Notes: generated from the letters alone by a model not told the origin. A stretch of DNA of 20,807 bases from Hypsibius dujardini (GCA_001579985.1 LRSR01013683.1:1-20807); one strand, 5' to 3'. Positions 9,866-19,650 are shown, counted from the first letter of the stretch. Numbers and translations: made by a program.

Positions 9866-9921
9866 TGGGCCGTCTGGGTCATGTTAGCGATTAAACCCGA
9901 AATGGTGAGCCGACTGGCTCA
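9866..9921. promoter_or_regulatory. Pair of 16-bp dyads upstream of the WDR82-like gene
   Basis: TGGGCC-GTCT-GGGTCA (9866-9881) and the perfect dyad TGAGCC-GACT-GGCTCA (9906-9921) are spaced exactly 40 bp apart. The second ends about 43 bp before the ATG at 9964. Related dyads stand before copies A and B. This suggests a promoter element for a dimeric factor; no TATA box is seen here. Confidence 0.45.
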
Positions 9922-9963
9922 ATTATTTATTTTCGAATCCGCTTGGATTTTCAGTTTATTAGA

Positions 9964-11211
9964 ATGGCTGACGCCAAGCCTCCTGCCTGCCTCTCGGAGG
10001 AGACCATTAAGAGCTTCCGTGTAGCAAAAGTCTTTCGCGACAACACCGACTCTATCAATGGCATGGATTTCTCCCCCCATGGGGATGTGTTTGTCACCAG
10101 TTCCGTGGATGAATCGCTCACCGTTTACGACGTTGATAAGCCAGGGTGAGCAATAGGTTGATTGATTGATGCGAGATTGTACATGTCCAGTGGACCGTCT
10201 TTCGCTTGATTGATTGATGCAAGGTTGTACATGTCCAGTCCATTGTCTTTCGCTTGATTGATTGATTCGCTTGATTTGCTCCTTTTTTTCACTCGGTTTG
10301 TAAGCATTTTTGTCTATTTTAAGGGTAAAAGCGACCGTCAACAGCAAAAAATACGGTGTGGAAAATGTCACGTTCACGCGGAATAACAATCTCGTCATCC
10401 ACGGTTCAACGAAAGTCGATCGTAAGGGAAGTTTTCTCCGGGACGTTTTTCGAATTTGTTTATCACGGCTTTTCCTCCTTCGCAGACACAATTCGACTCC
10501 TATCTCTGAAGGATAATAAATATCTCCGCTACTTCCCGGGACACACCGAACCGTAAGTGGTGGAATCTCACTGTATTTTTACCTGAACTCGATTGACGAC
10601 AATCAATCAAGCAAGCAAGCGACCGGTGCAGTGTTGTAATTATGTATAGCGAATCAATCAATCAATCAAGCAACTGAGCAAGCAATCGGTTCAATCTTGT
10701 AATAATGTCACAGCAAATCAACCAATCGATCGACAAGATTCGCCGACAGAATTCCGAAATTTCAGCAAGTGATCAATCAAGCAAGTTGTCTCGCCGCTTG
10801 ATGCATTATTGCATTCATAACCGGAAACAGGTGATTTTCGTTGCCGTTTTTTGTAGTGTGGTCACTCTCGGTACTCATCCGACGGAAGACCAATTCCTCT
10901 CGGCATCCCTCGACGGCACAGTCAGGCTGTGGGACTGCAATGCATCCGCGGCTTGGGGTAGTATTCCATTTGGTGCGGGAAGACCGACAGCGGCGTACGA
11001 CCCCGAGGGCCTTATCATTGCTATCGGCGTCGGCTCGGAGGAGATCCGACTACACGATCTTCGAAAAATTGGAGCGGTGCGTTAATTCGTGTCCATTATC
11101 GTTGACTGAGGCTCGTTGACGTCTGTACATCCATCTGTCTGTCTGTCTGCCTGTCCGTGTATCTGTCTGTCTGTTTGTCTGTCTGCCTGTCTCTCTATCT
11201 CTCTTTTTGCC

Positions 11212-11271
<60 letters not shown>

Positions 11272-11858
11272 CTCTCGTTAGTCTTATTGTGAATTGTTTG
11301 CTTTCCAGCAACCTTTCAATGTCTTAAAAACACGGATAGCTAATTCGCCACACTGGAGCTCGATCCGGTTTAGCCCAAATGGCAACTACATACTCATCTC
11401 CACCGCTGGGAACGTGTGCCACTTGGTGGACTCTTTCTTGGGTAACGTCGTCTGGACTTTTTCCGTGAGTAACTCCGGGGGTAAACTGAGTCTTATAAGC
11501 GATTTATTAATTTGTTTTTAACAAGACAAAAAAAAATTGTTTTGTTTTATGTTTTGGTTGTATTTTCCCCCTCCCCCAGGGTTACAACAACCAACTGAAC
11601 GGTAAGCCCTACACCATCGAGCCGTGCTTCTCCCCGGACGCGCAGTACGTCTTCATGGGCTCGACGGACTCGCGGGTGCACGTCTTCAACGTGACGACGG
11701 GCAACAAACTATGCGTCTTCAAGTCCGACCACACCGGCGCCATCCAGTACACCAAGTTCAACCCCAAGTACTGCATGTTCGCGTCCACCTGCACGATGAG
11801 CTGCTTCTGGATCGCCACCGTGCCGGCGGGACTTCCGCTCGCCGCGGCGCGCTCCTGA
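9964..11858 (+). CDS. WDR82/Swd2-like WD40-repeat protein (six exons, 333 aa)
   Basis: The exons are 9964-10145, 10324-10421, 10486-10552, 10857-11076, 11309-11464 and 11580-11858 (stop TGA), all GT-AG and in frame. WDR82 is a WD40 propeller scaffold of Set1/COMPASS H3K4 methyltransferase and of the PNUTS-PP1 complex in the nucleus. Matching segments in order include RVAKVFRDNTDSINGMDFSP, KKYGV, TIRLLSLKDNKYLRYFPGH, LSASLDGTVRLWD, AAYDPEGLIIAIG, and FMGSTDSRVHVFN with FNPKYCMFAST. The length is near the usual 313, with about ten extra C-terminal residues (PAGLPLAAARS) after the family's normal end. Several blade residues depart from the vertebrate pattern, so this may be a fast-evolving or second paralogue. 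The last exon is markedly richer in G+C at third positions than the earlier exons. Confidence 0.92.
10158..10266. repeat. 48-bp tandem repeat with (GATT)n in WDR82-like intron 1
   Basis: A GATTGATTGAT core joined to a TTGTACATGTCCAGT segment repeats with a 48-bp period (ACATGTCC at 10181 and 10229) and ends in a third GATT block. Confidence 0.85.
10590..10790. repeat. (AATC)n/(AAGC)n repeats in WDR82-like intron 3
   Basis: Repeated AATCAATCAAGCAAGC blocks alternate with TTGTAATTATGT-like segments, a diverged tandem array on the complementary strand of the GATT class. Confidence 0.75.
11128..11273. repeat. (CTGT)n microsatellite in WDR82-like intron 4
   Basis: Degenerate CTGT tetramers are followed by a pure run of about 55 bp up to 11271, ending about 35 bp before the exon 5 acceptor. 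Confidence 0.9.
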
Positions 11859-11862
11859 AGAA

Positions 11863-12050
11863 CATGGAACATGAGAAAAAGGAACAGACCAAAAAAGGAA
11901 CATGAGAAAAAGGAACATTCCCAAAAAGGAACAAGCCAGGAAAAAGAACATGAGAAAAAAGGAACAGGTGAAAAGAGGCACATGAGAAAAAAGGAACAGG
12001 CCAAAACAGGAACATGAGAAAAAGGGAACAGGCCAGAAAAGGAACCGTTC
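11863..12050. repeat. 31-32-bp purine-rich tandem repeat just after the WDR82-like stop codon
   Basis: The word CATGAGAAAAA recurs at 11870, 11901, 11949, 11981 and 12013 (spacings 31, 48, 32, 32), separated by GGAACAGGCCAAAA-type segments. It starts within about ten bases of the stop, so it should lie in the 3' untranslated region. Confidence 0.85.
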
Positions 12051-12287
12051 TTGCTTTGGTTTTTGTTTTTTGTATTTTTCGTTATTAATCTCCTCCATGG
12101 TGTGTGTATGTGTGTGGTTGCGAATATTCTTTTGTTCTGCCACATTGATGCAGAGGATGCAGGCAGAAATGGAACCGACTAGGGGTCGGTTCTGTTTTTT
12201 GTTCGTTGTGTTCCATCATTGGAAAGATGAAAATGAAGAACGGGGCGTAGGGATTGGTCGGTTGTTCTAGGGATAATAATATCAAAC

Positions 12288-12293
12288 AATAAA
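12288..12293 (+). terminator. Polyadenylation signal AATAAA for the WDR82-like gene
   Basis: A canonical AATAAA lies about 430 bp after the stop codon and precedes an A+T-rich (ATTTG)n tract. Confidence 0.5.
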
Positions 12294-12964
12294 AAATATG
12301 ATTTGATTTGATTTGATTTGCGTCACAATTAAAATTTATAATTGCAGAAATAAAATAAACTAAACTAAAGTCTTAATTACTAAAGGAGATAACTTAAAGA
12401 AAAAACTAAGGAAACGATTAAAACTAGACCGCTAAAACTAAAGCTTAAAATTCTAAAATACCGTATGTTCGCGATCTCAAGCGACAGCTAAGCCCCGCCT
12501 CCCTCGGTATGGCCCTGCACCCGATTGAACGTTCAATCTGTTTCACTCTTCTCTGATTGGCTCATTTCGGTACAGTTCCTCGTTGTGCTTGATCGATTAA
12601 TTGTACAGTTGTGCTTTTCCGTACATTTCTCCCTAGTGAAGGGCACTCAATAGCCACGGCCCGGGGTGGTTAAAATTTACGGGTGGGGCAGAAAAAATGT
12701 CCCTTGAGATTGAGAGCATACGGTGCTAACTGTAAAGGATTTCAAAAGTATGCACGATAAATGTGAGTTGTGTTCGAGGCAGATCTTGAGTTTCTTTCAT
12801 TTTCGTTTGTCAGTCTAATAAACTCTCATTTATCTAACTTGTATGTCAACCTAGAAATTCTACCGACAGGACTCAGGCCGATCACCGATCAAATAAATTT
12901 AGAAACTCGTCAGTTAAATGTTTTTAATAAAAACTGACAAAGAAATACGATAGAGTTTTTTTCA
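12294..12964. other. Convergent spacer between the WDR82-like and MMP genes
   Basis: I see no gene here. It contains a short (ATTTG)n run (12300-12320), a perfect 16-bp palindrome GATTGAACGTTCAATC (12523-12538), and a minus-strand ATTAAA (12928-12923) about 40 bp beyond the MMP stop that could be its polyadenylation signal. Confidence 0.55.
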
Positions 12965-14739
12965 TCAGATTGAAGCGTCCGTGGCGGTCTCGACGACGTC
13001 GCCGTTGCTCGTAGCGGCGGTCTCGTCACAAGCGAACCACCACGACGCCACCGACTTGGGATAGCCGTCCTCCACGGCAAACTTGAAGTCGTTGAATTTG
13101 TAGTAGTTCTTCCCCGAGAAGAAGTACGTCCGTCCGTCGCGCCACAAGGCCGCAGCGTCGATCCGCGCGGGGAGCTTCTTCCACTCGCGGAGGCTCTTCG
13201 GGTAGCCGTCGGCCACGCGGCGACTCGCTCCCGGCTCAAATCGCCAGTACTGATCACCTAAATAAACATACATTGACTAGATGGACGCGTAAAAAAGCTT
13301 CGTCGATGACAAGTGGCGGGTTGGGCGGACCGGGCAATTCCCCCCCCCCCGAGTCCAAAATGACTATGCCCCTCGGGGGGGGGGGATATTTTTTGGCTTT
13401 TTGTATATTAATCCCCCCCTCGGTGTTCAAAATGACTATGCCCCCTCGGGGGGGGGCGGATATTTTTTTAGGCTTTTTATATGTTAAAAGCTTTCCCCCC
13501 CTCCCGGGATGGAGGCAAAAAATATTTGCTAGAAGCTGGCTTGCCATCCCCTCCGGGCCGGCCTCAATCCGCCACTGTCAACGACACATCCAGAAAATAG
13601 AAAAATATGTTTGGTCATAGCTGTGTTCCGATCTACGGTTTGACAAGGGGAATTTTTTAAGGTGCCCAAAATAATGGAAGATTATTTATTTATTATAATT
13701 GATGAACACTATCCAATCCAAAATTTAATTTGGAGATGATGAGCATAAACAGAAAAAATTTTGGGCAACAGGGGGCGGAGCTAGAAGCAAAAGAATTCAA
13801 CTCAATTTTAATGTTGTCCGAGAAATAATCCGAGATATAATGTGTAGCTCCGCCCTCTGAAGCTATAAAATATTGAAGTGAATATTAATCCATTTCAAAT
13901 TTAATTTTTCATTTCCGAATTAATTTAATTTGATTTTCCATTCCCGAATTTAATTTAATTTAATTTTCTATTCCCGAATTTAATTTAATTTGAATTTCCA
14001 TTCCCAAATTTAATTTAATTTGATTTTCCATTCCCAAATTTAATTTAATTTCAATTTCAGTTCCCAAATTTAATTTAATTTAAACTTCCATTCCCGAGTT
14101 TAATTTAATTTTCATTTTTTATTCCCAAAACCTTGTAAGATACCTTTTACGAAGTAGATTTTTTTGTTAGGATTGTAGACGAAGACCGCGTCGATGTTGG
14201 TAGGCGCGCCTGGAAATCCCTTGCTAATCGGTTTCGGATAGCCTGGCTCCATCTGCCGGTTCTTGAATTTCCAAAATTCTTCCCCCTGAAACAAAACAGT
14301 TTTAATTAAATTTAATAGCCATCCGAAAACACCGGTGTTCTTTTTAAAAGTTATTTTCAGGTTGGAACGGCTTGCCTTGAAGAAAAAGGTGAAGCCTTCC
14401 GGTCCGGTAAAGACCGAGTCAATTGTGTCCGGCAATCCGACCCAGCCGTTGCGAATCAACTGAGGCGCAATGCCGCCAGAACGGTCTTGCGTTAGCTCGA
14501 AGAAGTGTTGCCCTTTGAAGGCGTAAATCTTCTTGTCGGCGGTAATGGTGAGACCGTTAATGACTTTCTCGCCTTGTGGGAGCTCGCAAATGTTTCCATA
14601 AACGGAACTGACTTTGTTTTTCCGAGCCTGAGCGGTGGGATCTACCACGGCTTTCGGAAGTTGTGTCGCCATCGGGCGCGAAGAAGGTGGGCCTGAAAAC
14701 CACAGCTTACAGTCAACGACCTTATATACTCTGTCTGCC

Positions 14740-14776
<37 letters not shown>

Positions 14777-16496
14777 GGCATACCATAAATTGCTTGAATC
14801 CCGGCGATATCATCAGGTTGCAAGCCTTTTCCTTGAACATATCCGGTGTAATACGGATTCATAATTGCACCAGGCGTGTTGGAGTGATCCAGTCCGAAGG
14901 TGTGCCCGATTTCATGGAGTGCCACCATGTAAAGGTTCTGCCCATATGTCGTTCGAACTGTCCAATCTTCGTACTCATCGAAGCGAATGTCTCCACCCTC
15001 CCTTCATTGGAACACAAAGAACACCATGAGACTGAGATAAATGGAATACGCTTTTAAAGCAGTATTTCCCTCTTCTTTCAGCTTACGCTGTTCCAGGGCC
15101 ATAGGCATAAGCCAGCGCTTTTCCCGGACCATCACCCGGTTCGAATCGAATTTCCATATGAACGGGCCCTGTCTCCTTGAGCGTTATATTGAACGGCGAC
15201 ACCTTCTGCCATTCCTGAAAGTGATGCATCATATTTTTACATGACGTAAACTGCTTTAGAATGGTACGTGCGTGTCGTGATTTAAATTAGATTACAGACA
15301 TTTTCGTGGACTTTAATTTAATTTTTTTTAATAATTAATTTAATTTAATTTATGACGTACCGGTATTGATTTTCAAATAAAAAATTGTCAAATTTGTTCG
15401 TAGCTTTAAAAGTAGCGTTAAATTGATTTTGAATTGGTACGTACGTAGAGCGCTTTTCGGATGACTCCGTCCACGACACTCGAGGGTATCTTCTGGGAGT
15501 ACTTTGTGATGCGGTACTTGAGGTCCTTGCGCCGCCATTTCTGCCCGAACTGCACCTGCTTCTGGATGATGTAGCGTTTACGCCGAGCGGCCTCAATGTC
15601 CCCGCCGTCTGCCGCATCGGCGACCAGTGTGCCGTCATCCACGGATGCGACGTTGTCAGCGACACCGCACCTCGGCTTGGCCATCAGTTCCTGCGTTTTC
15701 TCATCAATCTCCCCTGAAAACAGGCGTGGAATCACACGTGAGAACTTAATCTAACGGAGGGTCCCAGAAGTGGGCAAAAGGGGCGGGGCACGGGTAATAA
15801 TTGAACAATCAACCAATCAACTCGATCCGATTGCTCCCGAGCTCCGCTGGTTGATTGGTTGATTGTCCGTCCCCCTAACCCCTGCCCCGCCCCTTTTGCC
15901 CATTTCCGGGACCTCCGTTAGATTAAATTCTGAACCAGAAGTCGGATTGTATAGTTACAAAAAAGAAAGCCGAATTAAAAGTTATTAGTTTAGTTCTTTA
16001 GTTTATTGGTTTATTATAAATCGTATGAAAGGGTTTGGTTAGTGACGGAGCGCTCGAATTTTCCTGATCGAGACTATAAGTGTGTTTGTTGGAGCTTGTT
16101 TCGTGGTTTACTCACCTGACTCTGGAAGTCCCCAAAAGCGTTGGAACATCCGGATGGCCTTCTTCATCACATTGGTCGTGGCGGCGCGAAACGTCTCCGG
16201 GTTCCACGACGGCAGCCATCCGAAACTCTCCAAATAATCCTTGGCCTGTTAAAAAAAGGAGAAAAAATATTTAAATTCAATTTAAAAAAATAAAAATAAA
16301 AATAAAAATGTTAAAAGAAACTGATGTTTTTGGAACATTTATTTACAGCGAAAGGATTCACTGTGACAAGAGTCTGTGCTCTGACCTTGGAAAGGGTATC
16401 ACGGATACCGCGCTCCTCCCGTCGCAGCGGCTTGGCCTGAACCGCCAAAAAAACGGCAAACGAAATGAGAAATGTAAAACTTAATTGTAATTTCAT
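12965..16496 (-). CDS. Secreted matrix metalloproteinase with hemopexin domain (eight exons, 535 aa)
   Basis: The exons are 16496-16386, 16245-16116, 15713-15445, 15214-15087, 15001-14784, 14692-14376, 14285-14144 and 13257-12965; the frame is kept throughout. Domain order: signal peptide (1-21), peptidoglycan-binding-like propeptide, cysteine switch PRCGVAD with Cys96, furin-type RRKR (124-127), then the catalytic domain with HEIGHTFGLDH (His242, Glu243, His246, His252) and Met-turn Met260. A short hinge leads to a four-bladed hemopexin domain closed by Cys321 and Cys515. No GPI signal or membrane segment follows, so it is secreted. It should cleave matrix proteins after removal of the propeptide. 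Oddities: the usual His and Asp ligands of the structural zinc are missing, and intron 6 is a GC-AG intron of 90 nt without an in-frame stop. All other introns are GT-AG. Confidence 0.94.
13340..13456. repeat. 72-bp tandem duplication with facing C- and G-runs
   Basis: Two units each hold a C-run, a short spacer with CAAAATGACTATGCCCC (13356 and 13428, period 72), and a G-run. In the first unit 13340-13353 and 13372-13385 form a perfect 14-bp inverted repeat with 11 C and 11 G. It lies in MMP intron 7 close to exon 8. Confidence 0.85.
13768..13859. repeat. Short inverted repeat in MMP intron 7
   Basis: ACAGGGGGCGGAGCTA (13768-13783) faces TAGCTCCGCCCTCTG (13845-13859) with one mismatch. It may be the end of a small decayed element. 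Confidence 0.55.
13905..14125. repeat. About 30-bp A+T-rich tandem array in MMP intron 7
   Basis: Seven or so units of TTTAATTTAATTTGATTTTC followed by CATTCCCGAA run up to about 20 bp from the exon 7 donor at 14143. The units vary mainly at the GATT/AATT position. Confidence 0.9.
14730..14777. repeat. (CTGT)n microsatellite in MMP intron 5
   Basis: Pure CTGT on the plus strand fills half of the short (91-bp) intron between exons 5 and 6 and reaches within about 6 bp of the donor. Confidence 0.9.
15741..15932. mobile_element. Foldback/MITE-like hairpin element in MMP intron 2
   Basis: Arms of about 50 bp (15741-15790 and 15882-15932) are inverted copies with a few mismatches and one indel; each holds TTAATCTAACGG and GGGCAAAAGGGGCGGGGCA. 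The loop holds a second inverted pair, ACAATCAACCAATCAA against TTGATTGGTTGATTGT, around one copy of the 32-bp unit that is amplified at 17124-17411. I see no coding capacity and no clear target-site duplication. Confidence 0.7.
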
Positions 16497-17123
16497 CTTG
16501 TGCCGATTTATTCCTAAAACAAAAAAGTTATTTGAAGTCGCCCCGCTCCAACACCAGAAATACAAACAAAATCGGGCCAATCTCGTTGGACCATCTCAAT
16601 GGCCTGTGTGCTTTGCTTTTGTCGTCTCGCGCTCATGCGGCAAACAAAGCGACCTTATCGGGAATGTTATCCAGTTGACGATCAACCTCGGCTAGAGCCC
16701 TTCCTTCACATTAAATGCTATACAAAGTACAGGAAGGAAGGTTTACAGAAAGCGCTTCAGTTAGTCATACCAAGTTTAAGGGGAAAATGATGCTTGTTTA
16801 ACCAACACGATGATGACTGAGAAGAAGCCTCATACTTAAAATGGTCGTTAGCAATTGTTCTTCCACACACACAAAAAGTTTAGAAATAGTAAAAATTTAC
16901 TAAAAGTTTGGCAAAGTAAAAGTTTCGTGAAAGTTTCGTAAAAGTAATAATAATTTTGTGAAAGGTAATAAAAATGTTTGAAAATTAGTAAAAGATTTTA
17001 TTGGTAAAAGAAATCGCGAACCGATTGTTGCAAAACGCCAATCACGTATGAGTTATAGCTAACTATTTTTATGTTTCTGTACAAGCTTCTGTTGTCAGTT
17101 TTGCAAGAATGATTGCTTCGACT
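16497..17123. other. Upstream region of the MMP gene
   Basis: No exon is supported here. No clear TATA box is seen in the 200 bp before the MMP ATG. From about 16,870 to 17,010 there is a diverged GTAAAAGTTT-type repeat. Confidence 0.5.
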
Positions 17124-17411
17124 GCTCCCGAGCTCCGCTGGTTGATTGGTTGAGTGCTCCGGAGCTCCGCTGGTTGATTGGCTGATTGCTCCCGAGCTCT
17201 GCTGGTTGATTGGTTGATTGCTCCCAAGCTCCGCTCGTTGATTGGTTGATTGCTCCGGAGCTTCGCTGGTTGATTGGTTGATTGCTCCGGAGCTCCGCTG
17301 GTTGATTGGTTGATTGCTCCCGAGCTCTGCTGGTTGATTGGTTGATTGCTCCCGAGCTCCGCTGGTTGATTGGTTGATTGCTCCTGAGCTCCGCTGGTTG
17401 ATTGGTTGATT
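17124..17411. repeat. 32-bp tandem array, nine units
   Basis: Units of GCTCCCGAGCTCCGCTGG followed by TTGATTGGTTGATT repeat with an exact 32-bp period, differing by one or two bases around the GAGCTC palindrome. The array is followed (17,425-17,455) by the right-arm sequence of the hairpin element (TGCCCCGCCCCTTTTGCCC), so it is an internal amplification of that element. The Asn-Gln-Pro-rich frame through it is an artefact. Confidence 0.92.
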
Positions 17412-17459
17412 TTTCAAGTAGTACCCTGCCCCGCCCCTTTTGCCCATTTCCGGGACCGT

Positions 17460-18008
17460 CTGGGTGACTTACTTATGCTACTTACTTATACTTATGCAGT
17501 GCTACTGCAGACAAGACCATTATCTATGTTCTCGTCAGTCAGGTCGGCGGCACGTTTCGCATCACATGATTTATCGACCTCTCCCTCGAAGATATGCCAA
17601 ATATTTCGTCGCACCCGCAATAAACAATAATTTCCTCGAGGCAACCGGAAAAAAGACAGAAAGTAAAATGCTCCGATTCTAATGCAAAATTAGCTTCAAT
17701 GTGTTAAAAAAATTACTATCATTTGACAGCCTGCAAAAAAGTTAAGTGTACTAACAAAATTTATAATTAACCAAAAAATTTAACTTAAAATCCGACGCCA
17801 GGTCACGTGTCGATTTTTTTAAAATTCAAATTATAAATTGCGTAAAATCATTTTAAATAAACGCTTATTTCAATTCAGATTTAAGCAATTTTTAGGCCCT
17901 CCTTTAAGCAAATCTACGTCACAGTAATCTCGGTGGGTTCAGCCACTCCTTCACATATAAATATACACCATAATCGGAATTTAGCGGGTGTTTATCCGTC
18001 GGTTTTAT
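17460..18008. other. Gene-poor spacer before the MITE
   Basis: I find no exon pairs, no known motifs and no tandem repeats here beyond A+T-rich sequence around 17,690-17,890. Confidence 0.5.
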
Positions 18009-18010
18009 TA

Positions 18011-18320
18011 CTGTATTTCCTCGATAGACAGGGACAGTCGTACTGGAGTGGAACGTGTGCACGGCTTGTGTGCACCGTACACACAGCACAAGCGTCGCGT
18101 GGCCGATTAAACGTTCCACAGCTCGTACTGGAACGTGTGCACGGCTTGTGTGCACCGTACACACAGCACAAAGCCTCGTGGCCGATTAAACGTTCCACAG
18201 CTCGTACTAGAGTGGAACGTGTGCACGGCTTGTGTGCACCGTACACACAGCATAAGCGCCGCGTGGCCGATTAAACGTTCCACAGCTCGTACGCTGTCCC
18301 TGTCTAACGCGAAAGTACAG
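18011..18320. mobile_element. Non-autonomous pogo/Tigger-type MITE, 310 bp
   Basis: The element is flanked by TA on both sides (18009-18010 and 18321-18322). Its terminal inverted repeats are 27 bp, with 23 of 27 matching by hand alignment: CTGTATTTCCTCGATAGACA and onward at the left, and the reverse complement ending TACAG at the right. A TA target duplication is the hallmark of Tc1/mariner-superfamily transposons. The same 18-base terminus starts again at 18323 next to the transposase gene, which suggests cross-mobilisation. The interior is a tandem repeat with no coding potential. Confidence 0.85.
18039..18292. repeat. 79-85-bp tandem repeat inside the MITE, three units
   Basis: CGTAC unit starts fall at 18039, 18124, 18203 and 18288 (periods 85, 79, 85; the short unit lacks a six-base GAGTGG segment). 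Each unit has its own inverted ends (TGGAACG and CGTTCCA) and a GTGTGCACGG...CCGTACACAC core. Confidence 0.92.
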
Positions 18321-18600
18321 TACTGTATTTCCTCGATAGATAGCAACAGCGCACGAGCTGTGTGACGTTAAATTGGTCTCCCCTTCCTTTCTCGTTAGCG
18401 TGTGTGCCCTGCCTGCCTGTTCCTCGCAAGCCATTCAGTCGTACACACAAAATTAACGTATGAGGTAAGGGCAGCAATTCGGGCCACTTGCAAAACGTGT
18501 AACAATTCGGGCCACCGGGATTCCAGGGGGCGCCATGCGCGTGCATTTAATTACTGCTATTGTTCATCACAAACCAAGGCAGACGAGACGACCCAGGAAC

Positions 18601-19614
18601 TTAAATCATCAAATTTATGGAGTAAAGAGATAATTTATACTGTATTATACAGTACAGTTTTTGCCGCAGTTTTTTCACACGATCATTCACCGGCTTCGCA
18701 CGCTTTTCAAGATTTTTTTTAACCGGCTTCTTCTGCTTTTCAAATTCCTTAATCACTGTAGCGGTTTCTTTCCGTTTGTCCTGTTTCTTTTTTGCCACAT
18801 CGAAGGCCTTTTTGTGACGTTCTTCCAGAGCTTCCCGCACGAATTGATCGCTCCACAACTTTCCGGGAGAAGTGTCGAGGCGCCTATCAGCCACTTTTCG
18901 TTTTTTCGGAGGAATAGAACCGTTGAGACGTCGATGTATAGACTCTGCAATGTCGAATCCGGAGCTCGTTCCGCGAACCTGCTGGGAAATATACTGCATA
19001 GTGGACTCAATGTTGGACTCCGGAAGTCCCAGGCGCTTAAGAGACGCGCGTAGGATTTGGTCCTCCTCAAAAAGAAAATTCGTGGTGGGTTCCTCCTGTG
19101 GCGGCACTGCTTTCGCTACAATATGAACGGTTTCTTGGATAACTTTGGGGTCGAAAGGGAACAGACCGGTTTTTTGAAAACCGGATTGTAGGGAGTCACG
19201 TAGATTGAGCTTTGACCAGAGGATATTGAGATGAGCCGGAAATGTGTTCCGTGTCAGCTAAACAGAAAAACTCAGACAAACTAACGAATCAAATGCATGA
19301 AAAGAATCATTTGGGCGGTCATATCATATCGCATAGTATTGTACCTGATCGTATCCTTCGGTGTTCAGATGCAGTTGTTCCAAATGACGGCGCCATTTAT
19401 ATTTTACCCCTCCAAATACGCAGACATCGAGCGGCTGGAGTTTACCGGTTTGGCCGGCGGGAAAAACCACGATCTTGATTTCGCGATCTGACTGCATGCA
19501 CACATCGAGGAAGCCAAGGTTGAAAAGATGGCTGGAATGCCCATCCATGAATATGACATTCTGCAACACAATCAATGCAAAGTTTAGGAAAGCAGGCAGT
19601 GATCGGGAAGGAAA

Positions 19615-19650
<36 letters not shown>

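Noticed and set aside
12523-12538. Perfect 16-bp palindrome GATTGAACGTTCAATC
   Set aside because: It is isolated in the convergent spacer, with no second copy or gene start nearby; left as a note only.
16998-17447. 149-codon frame rich in Asn-Gln-Pro-Ile
   Set aside because: It is a translation of the 32-bp tandem array; because 32 is not a multiple of three, the peptide repeat arises only from cycling through frames, with no start context or homology.
17919-18434. Several overlapping 75-113-codon frames on both strands with repeated CTACVHRTH-like peptides
   Set aside because: They follow the tandem repeat inside the MITE, and equal openness on both strands argues against coding.
18636-18657. 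ACTGTATTATACAGTACAG considered as a transposon terminus
   Set aside because: It lies inside the transposase reading frame before its stop and lacks the CCTCGATAG part of the terminal repeat found at 18323.
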